Below are positions 40,715 to 50,306 of a DNA stretch of 59,836 nt, in pieces; position 1 is the stretch's first letter, and the number at the start of each line of letters is the position of its first letter. The stretch comes from a virus. The stretch spans positions 1 to 59,836 of IMG/VR virus record IMGVR_UViG_3300046791_000436; one strand, written 5' to 3'. The notes under the pieces are model-generated. The model was not told the origin of the DNA and made no database searches. It saw only the letters and a program-made list of their open reading frames with translations. The translations under genes were made by a program, and so were the position numbers.

Positions 40715-42519
40715 TGCTCCTCTGGCACGACAGCTTCGGCTACGCGCACACTGACCACTTCGCGTTCCAGTATCCGTCCTACGTCGGAACGCCATCGACC
40801 GTCGCGCACCGAGTGCAGGGTAGCCGAGCCCTGACCGGCGCTTTCTTGCGCTTCTCCTTGCCGACCCTCACAGCTCCGCTGACCGACACCTGCATCATCG
40901 GCCTGCTGCTGAATGTCTCTTCCATCGATCCTAGCTGGAACAACCTGATCGAGATTCGAACGTCAGGCGGAAGCTCAATCCAAGTGCGCTTTCTTTTGGA
41001 AAGCATCGACGCCAACTACTTTCAGATCCGCGTCGAAAGGGGCCAGAACGACGATCTACTTCTAGTCTCTCCTCATCTAGAGAAGAACAAATGGATGTTC
41101 TTGGAGATCAAAGCAACAATCCTGACTTCAGAAGCCAAGATCATCCTACGTTTGGATGGAACAGAAATAGCCAGAGCAGAAGGATTGAGAACAGAAGCAG
41201 GTGTCGTGGACAGGCATTGGGATTCGATCAGGATTTCCACCACCAATCCAATCGCTGATCTCTATCTTCTCGACGACAAGAGCGATCACGGTCTGACCTA
41301 CACCACCTTCCTTGGTCCGGTGAAGCACAGCAAGTTCATCTGCGGCAAGGAACAGTCCTGGGAATGGGCCAACACCCTGGCGCCCGTGATCGGATCTGCG
41401 AAGACGCGACTCGTTGTTCTTGCCGGGCAGAGCAACATGCTTGGCCGAGGCTTCTCTGCCTCCTCCGTCCGCTGGAGGAGCCTCAACACCAAGATAAGGA
41501 TCTGGGACCGCATCCAACACGCCGCTGCCTGGGACAGCCTCAAGGCTCTGGCCAACACATCGGGCATGTTCCTCGTCCCTCCTGTCTCCACATTCTGGGG
41601 CCCGGAAATGCGCTTCGCGGAACGGGTAGCCTTGCTCTACGAGAACGCCGCTCTCTCAGGAACTCCTAGCGTGCGGATCGTCAAAGGAGCTCAGGACGCC
41701 AGCTACCTGTTCCCAACAGTCGCCGACTTCTGCTGGAATCCTGGCGTCGCCAACAACCTCTACAACGGCAATCCGGTGTCTGGCCGCAGCAGCCTGCTTC
41801 TGGATGTGCAAGCTGCGGTAGCTGATCTAGGAGGTTGGTCGAACATCGAGAGAGTGGATTTCTTCTGGTATCAAGGAGAGAGCGATTCTTTAAACGCTAT
41901 AGCTCCCTTCTACTATGGATACCTGAAGCAGCTGATGGCTCAAGTGAGGCTGGATTTTCTAGCCCCTCTCACGATCCATGTCCTTCGGATACCAACCAGA
42001 AGCTCGTTTGTCACAGCGCAGGGATTCAATGGTAATCTGATCAGAGAGTTCCAGAGAGACTATGCTAGGGAGTTTTCGGATGCTCGCATGCTCGATCTAG
42101 ACGGCTGCGATATGCCTCTCAACGACATCCACCATACTGAGCTTGGATTCGATAAAGTCGGAGATGTGGTGTTCGAGAGCTGGGTAAGGGAACAGAACTT
42201 CAGAACCTACATTGACGATTATTCGGCAGCAGCTGCTCTTGACGATCTCTATATCGCCTCTAGTGTCTTGAAGCCAGCTAGCTTGGCTTCCTTCTCTCCT
42301 GAAGGGAGAGAGAGTGCGTTGAACAGCCCTTGTTTAGGTCTAGCGAGCAAGATGCAAGCCTCCTCTCCTGCCCCTGGAGTGACCTTCATCAACGAAGCTG
42401 GAGGAATACTTTTCCCTGGAGTGCTTGTTTCAACTGCTTCTTGGCAGAACTTTCGACAAACGGTTGCTAGGATCCAGAAACCAGAAGAGCTGGAAGTCCC
42501 CATCAAGCTGCACCTCTAA
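40714..42519 (+). CDS. Tail protein with lectin-like domain and SASA/SGNH acetylesterase domain
   Basis: 601 residues; start overlaps the tape-measure stop (TGATG). Residues 1-210 form a beta-sandwich resembling a LamG/concanavalin domain (ALTGAFLRFSLPTL...DDLLLVSPHLEKNKWMFLEI). From about 230 to 490 it has the carbohydrate acetylesterase SASA layout: VVLAGQSNMLG (Ser240), FFWYQGESDS (Gln387-Ser390) and NDIHHTELG (Asp471, His474). It probably removes acetyl groups from host surface glycan during adsorption. This is the second SGNH esterase in the structural operon. Confidence 0.8.
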   Translation: MLLWHDSFGYAHTDHFAFQYPSYVGTPSTVAHRVQGSRALTGAFLRFSLPTLTAPLTDTCIIGLLLNVSSIDPSWNNLIEIRTSGGSSIQVRFLLESIDANYFQIRVERGQNDDLLLVSPHLEKNKWMFLEIKATILTSEAKIILRLDGTEIARAEGLRTEAGVVDRHWDSIRISTTNPIADLYLLDDKSDHGLTYTTFLGPVKHSKFICGKEQSWEWANTLAPVIGSAKTRLVVLAGQSNMLGRGFSASSVRWRSLNTKIRIWDRIQHAAAWDSLKALANTSGMFLVPPVSTFWGPEMRFAERVALLYENAALSGTPSVRIVKGAQDASYLFPTVADFCWNPGVANNLYNGNPVSGRSSLLLDVQAAVADLGGWSNIERVDFFWYQGESDSLNAIAPFYYGYLKQLMAQVRLDFLAPLTIHVLRIPTRSSFVTAQGFNGNLIREFQRDYAREFSDARMLDLDGCDMPLNDIHHTELGFDKVGDVVFESWVREQNFRTYIDDYSAAAALDDLYIASSVLKPASLASFSPEGRESALNSPCLGLASKMQASSPAPGVTFINEAGGILFPGVLVSTASWQNFRQTVARIQKPEELEVPIKLHL

Positions 42520-44780
42520 TGTCTGCCGTCCCAGGAAGTATCTTCGCTCTCGAGTTCGAAGCTCTGACCCTGTCGACGGAGTTTCCCGAACCGATCCCTT
42601 TGCCTATGTCCGGAGGGTTGCCTACCAACCCTCTGAACTTCCCAGCCAACTGGGAAGCCGAGATCTCTATCCAGACCCGGTGGCAGACCGATGTCACCCG
42701 TCCGAGCGATAGCTCCAGAACAGAGCGCTGGTCGCTCTCCTCGAGACCGTCCAAGCGCATGAAGGCGAAGATCTCCGGCCTGAGCAAGGACGAGAGCCAT
42801 GCCGTCCTGCAGGCCGCCTTCAGGCACACAGAGGCCTTCGGAAGCCCTGTGCCGCTCTACCCGGATGCCGTAGCTGTGACCTCGGCTACGGGCTTGGTGA
42901 TCCAGGGAGACTTCCGGCGCCGGAGGTTCTTCACCAACGGGCGTGTGGTGGTCTTCCCTTCTCGACACACCGTCCTGAGAGGCGACAACGTCGTCTTCCA
43001 TGCCATCCTGAAGGAGATCACTCCGACAGCGATCACGATCGACGCTGCCCCTCGAGCGATCACCAACCTAGACATGGTGGTCCCCTGCTTCGATGCAGAA
43101 CTGATCGAGCAGAACTCCGGCACCTCCCAGACCAACGATCTGTGGGAGACGGAGATCGAATGGAACGAAGTCGAGGGCGCCTCGGCTCTGCCTGCTCTCT
43201 GGCCAGCCTGCACGCCAGGCAACGCAGAGATCCTCTCTCCAGTATGCGAAATCTTGGATGGGCTGCCCATCTTCCCTTTCGACCCGAACTGGGCCGACGG
43301 GATCGATGTGAGCCCGAGCAGGGACATGGAATCCAACCCCTCTGGGCGCTCGAGGATCCAGAGCCCAGGAGGGCCTCCCTTCCATACGATCAGGATGACC
43401 CTGACCGGCTACGACCGAGAACGCAGCTGGAACATCCTGCGCTTCTTCGACTCTATGCGCGGGAGAGCGGGCGATTTCTACCTGATTCATCCTCTGCGGC
43501 CTTGGACCTTCAATGCGGTGCCAGCAACAGACCGTGCCTACATCAAAGCCGTAGGAAGTGTCGAAGGAATCCTGTTCTTCAGAAAAGTAGTTCTGACCAG
43601 AGCTAACGGAACAAAGATAACACGACACATCAACGATGTTGTCGATCTTGGAGATCGTTTTTCCTTGGTCTTCTCTGTTGCTCTTCCTGACACAGCTTTC
43701 GTGGACGTGCAGCCGATCATGGTCTGCAACTTCGAGAGCGACACGATCGAAGAGTCGTGGGCCACGACCGAAGTGATCCCTTCCATGGAAGTGGTCATGA
43801 TCGAGAACACCGATCCTGGTCCCACCTCTGCCACCAACCAGACCGAACTCCTCTTCGGGCCGGTCTTCCCCGCCTTCCTCGAGATCGAGGGCCTGAACCT
43901 CCTCTTCCGCGCCGGAACAGGCTGCGCTCGAGACGATGGTCTGATCTCTTCTGCTGTCCCGAGCTCCGCTGCGGTTCCTCGCAGCTCCCTGGACAGCAGA
44001 GTGGCCCGCTGGACCGACAACAGCGCCGGTCCGGACAGGCAGCAGAGGCAGGACAGGGTCCCCAGAGTCCTGGTCGACACCACGGGCAGGCCCTCGTTGA
44101 TTCGCTTCCCTCAGAACTTCGAGAACAACAAGCAGCTATCGATCCTAGAGCCGACCTTCTCCTTGGATTTCCAGACGCTCACCACCACGCCAACGTCCCA
44201 ACGATCCTTGTGGTCCTCGGATGGCTGGACCGTGACGATCTGTTTCTCACCCACGAGCTTCAACTACGCCAGCAGCGACCGCTACCTGATCAGGATCGAG
44301 GATGCCTCGGGCGCCGTGTTCAGCCTAAGGATCGACTCCAACGGCTTCACGGGACCAGGACGAGTGCGTGTGGCGGCGAAGGATGCTGCCGGCGGCGGGC
44401 ATTCCACAGGCTTCTCGGTCGACCTCTACGATCCCCTGCAGTTCCCCGCAGCGGTCTACATCACCGTGAGAGTCAGTGCTTCCGACAACAAGCTCAGGGT
44501 CTGGGCCAACGGACAACAGGCTTTGACTGCTTCGCTGGCTTGCCCTGGAGGCCTCTGGCTCTCCTCGATCTACACCATTTCCCAGTGGTTCGGCGGCCTT
44601 TCTACTGGCCCGAACTTGCCAGAACCGTCTTTCTTGAAAGACCTCTTCGGCAAGTTCGGTTGCGCTAATCTGCTGGTCTCCTACGATAGGCCTCTAGACA
44701 TTGACGACGTAAACAAAGTCCATCTAATCGTGTCTGATATGTTCAGAACGACGAAAGCAACTTCGAGTCTCTACGCATGA
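42519..44780 (+). CDS. Distal tail protein with C-terminal lectin-like domain
   Basis: 753 residues. The first half has two similar strands-and-loops modules; the second ends in MTLTGYDRERSWNILRFFDS, RGRAGDFYLIHPLRPW, a pattern of distal tail proteins (DUF2460-like). From about 460 a concanavalin-like beta-sandwich follows (DGWTVTICFSPTSF, RVSASDNKLRVWANGQQAL). Position just after the tape measure supports a baseplate or tip role. Confidence 0.7.
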   Translation: MSAVPGSIFALEFEALTLSTEFPEPIPLPMSGGLPTNPLNFPANWEAEISIQTRWQTDVTRPSDSSRTERWSLSSRPSKRMKAKISGLSKDESHAVLQAAFRHTEAFGSPVPLYPDAVAVTSATGLVIQGDFRRRRFFTNGRVVVFPSRHTVLRGDNVVFHAILKEITPTAITIDAAPRAITNLDMVVPCFDAELIEQNSGTSQTNDLWETEIEWNEVEGASALPALWPACTPGNAEILSPVCEILDGLPIFPFDPNWADGIDVSPSRDMESNPSGRSRIQSPGGPPFHTIRMTLTGYDRERSWNILRFFDSMRGRAGDFYLIHPLRPWTFNAVPATDRAYIKAVGSVEGILFFRKVVLTRANGTKITRHINDVVDLGDRFSLVFSVALPDTAFVDVQPIMVCNFESDTIEESWATTEVIPSMEVVMIENTDPGPTSATNQTELLFGPVFPAFLEIEGLNLLFRAGTGCARDDGLISSAVPSSAAVPRSSLDSRVARWTDNSAGPDRQQRQDRVPRVLVDTTGRPSLIRFPQNFENNKQLSILEPTFSLDFQTLTTTPTSQRSLWSSDGWTVTICFSPTSFNYASSDRYLIRIEDASGAVFSLRIDSNGFTGPGRVRVAAKDAAGGGHSTGFSVDLYDPLQFPAAVYITVRVSASDNKLRVWANGQQALTASLACPGGLWLSSIYTISQWFGGLSTGPNLPEPSFLKDLFGKFGCANLLVSYDRPLDIDDVNKVHLIVSDMFRTTKATSSLYA

Positions 44781-45742
44781 TTCCCCTCATCAAGGAATAC
44801 AAGAAGTCGACACCGCTAATTTCGATCAAGTGCGGAACGGCCATCAATATCTACATCACCACATCAAAGACTCCCATCACCAGCGATGGCGTGACCTGGC
44901 TGTCTGATCCGACGCTCGACGTGGAGCTACCGAAGCAATCCGGCTTCCTCGAACAAGAACCCTGCATCGTCACCTTGTCCAGAAACAGCCTGATCCCTGC
45001 GGTCCGCGCTCTGGCAGAACTCCTCTCGCAACCAAGAGCCGCTCCTCCGATGTCCGTTGGCATCGCCAACCTCTTGGAGTCTGCGCCGGAAGACACGCAG
45101 AGAGTGAACCTCTACGAAGGGATAGGCTTCAAACTGTCGAGAAATCCAGAAGGCCAAAAAGGCAAGCTGAAGATCTACTTCCTGCCAGAGTTCCTTCTCT
45201 ATATGGCAGAATCTACCCTAGGAAGAAGGGTAGACGCCTCGTGCGACCATGTTTATGGCGGTTTGGGTTGCTATGTCGACATCACCCAGTATTTCGATCC
45301 AGCAAGCTACTACCCAAACCAGCTCAAGAAGATCAAGAGAGCAAAGGTCACCTGTTCCGTCTTCTCTGTCCACACAGCCCGTCAGCTGACCTTGACCTTG
45401 GACCCCTCCTTCCACACCGGCTATGTCGGACCTTTCGGACAGTTCCAGAAGACCTTGACGCTGCAACCGAAAGGATGGTGGGTGCGTGGCTTCCTCGAGA
45501 AAGACGGTCTTCGAATCAGCATCGTCGACTGGCGCTACAACGACACAGCTAACATAGGAACGGACATCTTCATCCTCTCACAGGTTCCTCCGCTGGATTG
45601 GAATGGAGCACAGCTGACCCTGATCCCTGGCTGCCAACGAACCAAAGAAGCTTGTGCAGACAGGAACAACTCAGAGCAGTTCGGAGCCTTGGGGTATGGA
45701 ATCCCTGCCTACAATCCGACTACCGAAACAGACGACAGGTAA
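44777..45742 (+). CDS. Tail tip protein, gpL/DUF2163-like
   Basis: 321 residues, ATGA overlap. DHVYGGLGCYVD and the C-terminal GCQRTKEACADRNNSEQFGA followed by IPAYNP match the Cys-rich end of DUF2163/lambda gpL proteins, where cysteines hold an iron-sulphur cluster. It connects the distal tail ring with the central hub. Confidence 0.78.
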   Translation: MIPLIKEYKKSTPLISIKCGTAINIYITTSKTPITSDGVTWLSDPTLDVELPKQSGFLEQEPCIVTLSRNSLIPAVRALAELLSQPRAAPPMSVGIANLLESAPEDTQRVNLYEGIGFKLSRNPEGQKGKLKIYFLPEFLLYMAESTLGRRVDASCDHVYGGLGCYVDITQYFDPASYYPNQLKKIKRAKVTCSVFSVHTARQLTLTLDPSFHTGYVGPFGQFQKTLTLQPKGWWVRGFLEKDGLRISIVDWRYNDTANIGTDIFILSQVPPLDWNGAQLTLIPGCQRTKEACADRNNSEQFGALGYGIPAYNPTTETDDR

Positions 45743-47640
45743 TGGATCCATTCACTTTGATCTTCGTAGTCAGCCTGCTCATAGCAGCCGCTACTCTTCT
45801 CTCTCAGAAGAAGCCTGGATCTCCAGACCTGACGGACAAGCTACAATCTACAGCCACTAGAGGATCCTACATCCCTCTGGTGATCGGAAGAGCTCGAGTG
45901 AGCCCGATCTTCGCCTGGGTAGACGATGTGACCTCTGGAGCGTTCTATGCTGAAGACTCGCTGCACGTTCTATGCATTGGTCCTGGCAGCTCGCTGCGGA
46001 CCATCTTCCAAGACGGAAAAACACTATGGGAAGGGCCGATCAACCCAAAGTCACACCCTTCTGGAACACAGATCACGCTACCTGACTCTGAAGGCACCTT
46101 CGAAGTCCATTGGGGCTTCCCCGACGATCCTGTCCTGTCGGTTCTAGCTGCCTCAACTCGCCACGGTCTCTCGGTCCGCTACGCCTTCTGTCTGAAGATC
46201 CTCTGGATCGCCAAGAAGCTCGGCGGATCCAGAGTCTGGCCGCGCCTGGAATATGAGGTCGAGTGCCCCTGCTACAGCCACATCACCTCGACCTCTTCCG
46301 AGCTGCCTCTCGAAGCCGATGACGATCATCCGACCTGGGAAGAATCGCATACCTACACCCCTCCTTATGCAACCCCGGACGACAAGGTAGGGTTGGATGT
46401 CTGGCAATGCATCACTCTCTCGGGCACGGGAGAAATAGCTGTCCGAGTTCTGGAAAGAAGTCTGACAGGTCTCACGACGACCCCGATCACGAAAGGCTCT
46501 CTGAATGCCTTTGGAGCCAGCGGCGGGATCTGCAAGATCTATGGATGGGCAGATACTTCACCCACCCCTCTCTATCCGTTCAATCCCAGCATCGGAACTC
46601 CGATCACCACTTCTCAAGCCAACATCCCGTTAGGTTCTTGGAAGTTCTTCTGGATCAAGAGAGCCTACATCCACACCGAAGTTCTCTACAACGCCCCTGG
46701 AGGTGGTGGAGGAATTGCATATCTGGACGAACTGATTATCGTGCTCGGTCCAGAGGTCACAGGAAACGTAATCAACAACAAGAACCTCGGAATACCGACA
46801 AACATTGGAGGCTTTTTCTCCTCGGCCATCGAACCTCTAGATTGTCTCGGAACCGACGGAGTCAATCCGATCCATGTGATCGACCAGCTCCTCTTCGCCA
46901 AGAAGCCCTTCGGCGCCGGCAAGGACCGTTCGAAGTTCGACCCACGCTCGATCGAACAGGCCTCCGTGGTGCTGGAAGGAGAGCGGATTCGAGGCGGTTG
47001 CGTCGTTCAGGACGGGGAAGGCCTCGAGAGCGTCCTCGCCGCCCTCCTGCAGGACATCAGCGTCTACATCTCCTGGGACCCCTCTGTCGGCCTGCATGTC
47101 TTCGTGCCAGTGCGCTACGACGATCCAGGCAACGTCACAGACCTCCCTCCCGAGATGATCCTGAGCAGCCCAGAGATGATCGCCGTGCTGGGCGCCAGGC
47201 CGGTCGACACCCTGGCCTTCACGTTCAAGGATCGCAGGCGCAACTACCGCGAAGAGCCATTGGTCCTGATGGACGATGGGCAGGTTTCCTTCAACGACGC
47301 CCAGCGAGCGAAACGGATTCCAATCGAGATCACTACCGATGCTGGATCGGCTGCCCGCCTGATCCCGAGGCGCCAACAAGAGGCTCTAGCAAACCTGGCT
47401 GCCCTGACCTTCGAAACAAACCACGCAACCCAGCTGGCTGTGGCAGGAAAGCGCTTCTCGGCCACCGCAACAGAAGGCGTCGGGCTGGTATTCAGGATCA
47501 CAGCCGTAACTCGTAGCCTGGATTCCAGTAAGGTGATTCTGGATGTCCTTCTAGACAACTTCGACGCCGTGCCCTCTTCAGGCGAAGAAGATTCCGTCTA
47601 CTACGAACCACCAAGCTCTTCCCCTCTGCCTCCTCCCTAG
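45742..47640 (+). CDS. Tail tip/hub protein (gpJ-like, PF13550-type)
   Basis: 632 residues, start overlaps the previous TAA. A hydrophobic N-terminal helix (LIFVVSLLIAAATLLSQKK) precedes 'ATRGSYIPLVIGRARVSP', the usual opening of central hub proteins. A beta-rich middle follows, then 'QDISVYISWDPSVGLHVFVP' and 'SAARLIPRRQQEALANLAAL'. Shorter than lambda gpJ (about 1,100), as the receptor-binding C-terminus is absent; other tail genes may do that job. Ends in a Ser/Pro tail. Followed by a terminator. Confidence 0.75.
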   Translation: MDPFTLIFVVSLLIAAATLLSQKKPGSPDLTDKLQSTATRGSYIPLVIGRARVSPIFAWVDDVTSGAFYAEDSLHVLCIGPGSSLRTIFQDGKTLWEGPINPKSHPSGTQITLPDSEGTFEVHWGFPDDPVLSVLAASTRHGLSVRYAFCLKILWIAKKLGGSRVWPRLEYEVECPCYSHITSTSSELPLEADDDHPTWEESHTYTPPYATPDDKVGLDVWQCITLSGTGEIAVRVLERSLTGLTTTPITKGSLNAFGASGGICKIYGWADTSPTPLYPFNPSIGTPITTSQANIPLGSWKFFWIKRAYIHTEVLYNAPGGGGGIAYLDELIIVLGPEVTGNVINNKNLGIPTNIGGFFSSAIEPLDCLGTDGVNPIHVIDQLLFAKKPFGAGKDRSKFDPRSIEQASVVLEGERIRGGCVVQDGEGLESVLAALLQDISVYISWDPSVGLHVFVPVRYDDPGNVTDLPPEMILSSPEMIAVLGARPVDTLAFTFKDRRRNYREEPLVLMDDGQVSFNDAQRAKRIPIEITTDAGSAARLIPRRQQEALANLAALTFETNHATQLAVAGKRFSATATEGVGLVFRITAVTRSLDSSKVILDVLLDNFDAVPSSGEEDSVYYEPPSSSPLPPP

Positions 47641-47677
47641 GTAGAATCCACGTCCCGCCTTGCGAGAGGCAACGCTC

Positions 47678-47722
47678 CATGGAGCCGTGACGATCCGAAC
47701 ACCGTCACGGCTCCATGTTTTT
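47678..47722 (+). terminator. Strong intrinsic terminator of the structural operon
   Basis: A perfect 14-bp stem (47678-47691 with 47704-47717), 12-nt loop, then TTTTT. The right arm contains the stop codon of the convergent zinc-ribbon gene, so the same hairpin can mark the end of both transcripts. Confidence 0.9.
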
Positions 47723-47938
47723 CAGGATCAAGATCCCGTTCTCTACCTGCCTGGCTATCCCCTTGGCTCCGTGGCCCCGCTTGTTGCGCTTGCGCGGCCG
47801 TTCCAGCAAGAAGGTGACGGTCGTGGTCTTCTCGCCGCACTTGCTGCACTTGTGCCCTCGAGCCACTGCACGAGGCCCGGCCGGATAGGAGTGCGTGACC
47901 AGCAGCACGCCATCACAGTCTTTGGCTAGGCATTTCAC
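47705..47938 (-). CDS. NrdR/Ogr-like zinc-ribbon protein, 77 aa
   Basis: Last gene of the leftward operon, overlapping the terminase stop (ATGA). MKCLAKDCDGVLLVTHSYPA...RGHKCSKCGEKTTTVTFL is a four-cysteine ribbon with the 'C...C-x(n)-R...kC.kCGe...T' layout of NrdR and Ogr/Delta proteins, followed by a basic tail. Possibly a transcription activator or a DNA-binding adaptor for packaging. Confidence 0.7.
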   Translation of the reverse strand: MKCLAKDCDGVLLVTHSYPAGPRAVARGHKCSKCGEKTTTVTFLLERPRKRNKRGHGAKGIARQVENGILILKNMEP

Positions 47939-49332
47939 GTCGTCACTCTACCAGAAGCAAAGGGGTAGAAGGCCATGGCAATTGCGTCTGCGCGGTCTGG
48001 CGAAGTGTATTCCTCCTCGCCGATGCGCTTGAGATACTCGTCCTTGGATTCCAGACGGAACTTATTCTCTGTGAATCTATATTGCCTGCTGACCAACTGA
48101 CTGAAGGCAATAGGATCATTATGGAGGTGAAGAATGCGCCGCTTCGTTAGTCTCCTCAAAACGAAGTAGGCTTCCGTGATAGAGTCGTGGAACGATCGAG
48201 TATCTACTGGGACGCCCTGCGCATGGAACTCGAACACGTTCTTGTGGTTCTCATAGAACGTGTGCATGACTCCCTGCCCCATGCCTCCCGCGTCGCAGCA
48301 GTAGAGCGTGTCGCTGTCCCTCCATCCGAGAGACCTCTGCCACTCGAAAGCGTTCTGCACCACGTTCTCTGGCTCTTCCTTGGCGAAGTGCCTAATGCCG
48401 ATGATGGCCGCGTTGTAGCGCACCACGACAACCGACTCGTCGCTGCCGAAACGCGCCAGGTCGATGCCGATCTGCCTCGTGCCCTTGGGCGATTCGTCCT
48501 CGAGAATGTGCTTGTAGGCCTCCGCGAACGGCACCCGATCGCTGCACCACAGCAAGTCTTCGTAGCGGATGACGGAGTTCGGGTTCTGTCTCGGGAACTC
48601 ACCCAAGACACGGACGCGGAACACGTCGCTCTCGCGACCGTATTCCTTCTCCATGTCTTGGATGTGCTTCTTGCTGACGTTGGGCGAATCCTCGGCGTTC
48701 CAGGTCAGGGTGTGGTAGAGACCGGCATCCTTGGTGAACGCATCGAAGAACTCGGTATCGCGATCATTAGGGTTGCCGATCGCCAAGATCAGGTTCTCGG
48801 CGCCGGTCGTCGTGCCCTTGACCGTGTGCCAGATCGGACGCAGGATGCCCGAAGCCTCGTCCAATAGCACCGTGAGACCACGGCTATGGTAGCCCTGCAG
48901 GTTCTCTGGTCTGGTCGAAGTAGCAGTGAAGATACCCCATTTCTTCTGGCCACAGATGGTCACCTTCGTGGAGTCCACCTTCATCAAACGCTGAAACTCA
49001 GGATCGGCTCTAGTAACCGTTCTCGACATCTCGGTCATCCACACATCTCTGACCTGACGCATGGTCGGAGCTGTCACGAGCGTCTGCTCGTTCACGTCTT
49101 GAATGGTGCGGAACGTAGCTCCTACAGTAGAAGCTGCTGTTTTTCCTGGTCCTTGACCTGACTTACAAAAGATTCCCTTCTTTCTCTGCTCAATCGGAGC
49201 AAAGGTGACTTCTTGTATCAGCTTGAACAGCTCTGCTTGCTGATTCGTTGGCTTGAAGTTCAGGATACGACATAGTTTGAATATGTCTTTTTGGGCCGCT
49301 TTCATGGCCATCCCGAACCTAGAAACGCCCAC
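47935..49332 (-). CDS. terL: Terminase large subunit
   Basis: 465 residues. ATPase: Walker A CKSGQGPGKT (57-65, Lys64), Walker B LTVLLDEA (Asp158-Glu159), coupling motif around AIGNPND. RNase H-like nuclease: GIDLARFGSDES (Asp291), CCDAGG (Asp347), SPDRADAIAMA (Asp449). Pumps DNA into the prohead and cuts concatemers. Encoded on the opposite strand to the capsid operon. Confidence 0.93.
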   Translation of the reverse strand: MGVSRFGMAMKAAQKDIFKLCRILNFKPTNQQAELFKLIQEVTFAPIEQRKKGIFCKSGQGPGKTAASTVGATFRTIQDVNEQTLVTAPTMRQVRDVWMTEMSRTVTRADPEFQRLMKVDSTKVTICGQKKWGIFTATSTRPENLQGYHSRGLTVLLDEASGILRPIWHTVKGTTTGAENLILAIGNPNDRDTEFFDAFTKDAGLYHTLTWNAEDSPNVSKKHIQDMEKEYGRESDVFRVRVLGEFPRQNPNSVIRYEDLLWCSDRVPFAEAYKHILEDESPKGTRQIGIDLARFGSDESVVVVRYNAAIIGIRHFAKEEPENVVQNAFEWQRSLGWRDSDTLYCCDAGGMGQGVMHTFYENHKNVFEFHAQGVPVDTRSFHDSITEAYFVLRRLTKRRILHLHNDPIAFSQLVSRQYRFTENKFRLESKDEYLKRIGEEEYTSPDRADAIAMAFYPFASGRVTT

Positions 49333-49558
49333 GATTCCTCCTGGTCCTCTCCACAGCGCCGATCACCCTAGCCAAGGCCGTATCCACACCAATCACCAAA
49401 GCCACGTCAGAGGTCTCGAGTTGCGCTCGGCAGAGACTAAGGTCTTCAATCACCCGGTCTAGAACGTGACCAACGATCTGTTCTGCGTCGCCGGCTGAGA
49501 GCCCCCATCGGGTGACCACATCGGTCACCAGGGCCCTGCCGAGAACAGCTGGCCTCAC
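49319..49558 (-). CDS. Candidate small terminase subunit, 79 aa
   Basis: GTG start overlapping the upstream lipoprotein stop (GTGA); its end overlaps the terL start by 14 nt. All helical: ALVTDVVTRWGLSAGDAEQI could form a helix-turn-helix, and ALVIGVDTALARVIGAVERT an oligomerisation helix. Proposed as TerS only from position immediately before terL and its helix content; no recognised motif. Confidence 0.4.
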   Translation of the reverse strand: MRPAVLGRALVTDVVTRWGLSAGDAEQIVGHVLDRVIEDLSLCRAQLETSDVALVIGVDTALARVIGAVERTRRNRGRF

Positions 49559-49866
49559 GCCGGGGGTTGCTGCTTTTCTCCTTGCAGCTCGATAACCCTT
49601 CGTTGTCTCTCGCTCTGCGGGGCCACAGGCCCTCTCTCTGCCCGGATCTTGCCCACAGCGCCATAGTAGGCGCCGGCCAACGCAGTAGCTCCGATGCCGG
49701 CCTGGGTCAGCAGCGTGACCCAAGAGCCGCCTGTGAGCTGATCGTATTCCTCCTTCGTGATCTTGCCGTCTTGATAGAGACGCTGTGCGGTGGCCGCTGA
49801 TGTGGGGGTGAGCAGACCACACGAGGAGAACAGAAGGAGGAACAAGAGGGGGACCAGAGTCTTCAT
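49555..49866 (-). CDS. Lipoprotein, 103 aa
   Basis: Signal peptide MKTLVPLLFLLLFSSC with a lipobox (LFSSC, Cys16). The mature part contains LYQDGKITKEEYDQL, a SHOCT-like short helix pair, then a Gly/Ala-rich hydrophobic stretch and a basic tail. Located in a probable lysis cluster; an outer-membrane spanin (Rz1-like) role is possible, though the typical Pro-rich sequence is absent. Confidence 0.65.
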   Translation of the reverse strand: MKTLVPLLFLLLFSSCGLLTPTSAATAQRLYQDGKITKEEYDQLTGGSWVTLLTQAGIGATALAGAYYGAVGKIRAERGPVAPQSERQRRVIELQGEKQQPPA

Positions 49867-50306
49867 GGCTTCGACTTTTTTCGAGGTAGCAGACGACCAA
49901 TCAAAGTAGGAATCGATTTCGAAAACAAGAGGGCGAGAGCTGTGCCGACGAAAATGCAGCCGATGAGCCACTTGGTTCCTGCGCCCATCTCATCAACAGC
50001 TTTCGCTGCATCAACTCCGCGATCTAGCATGTCCTTCGCTTCCCCGGCCATTGGGATGTTGACCACGGTGGACGGGACATCGTGCGGCGGATGCCATGGT
50101 TGCTCTCCTTGCACAAGCTCGATCTTCTGCGGACGCAGCTTCCACACGCCCCAAGCCGAGAGACCAAAGCCCTCTCCCTTCGTCGTCTCGAAGTAGGGCG
50201 CGGTGCCGTCCCCGCCGAGGAAGTCGTATTGGCTCGTGTTCGCCCCCACGCCAACCTCGTCGGGAAGCGTGCAGGCGGTGAGCAGCAGGAGCACCGCGCG
50301 CCTCAA
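49863..50306 (-). CDS. Second lipoprotein with C-terminal membrane segment, 147 aa, TTG start
   Basis: The only start giving a sensible signal peptide is the TTG at 50306, overlapping the preceding stop as TTGA. It yields LRRAVLLLLTAC with Cys at 12. The mature part is beta-like (YDFLGGDGTAPYFETTKGEG), then a helix, then a membrane segment (WLIGCIFVGTALALLFS) and a basic tail. A lipoprotein with a C-terminal anchor resembles a unimolecular spanin. Confidence 0.55.
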   Translation of the reverse strand: MRRAVLLLLTACTLPDEVGVGANTSQYDFLGGDGTAPYFETTKGEGFGLSAWGVWKLRPQKIELVQGEQPWHPPHDVPSTVVNIPMAGEAKDMLDRGVDAAKAVDEMGAGTKWLIGCIFVGTALALLFSKSIPTLIGRLLPRKKSKP

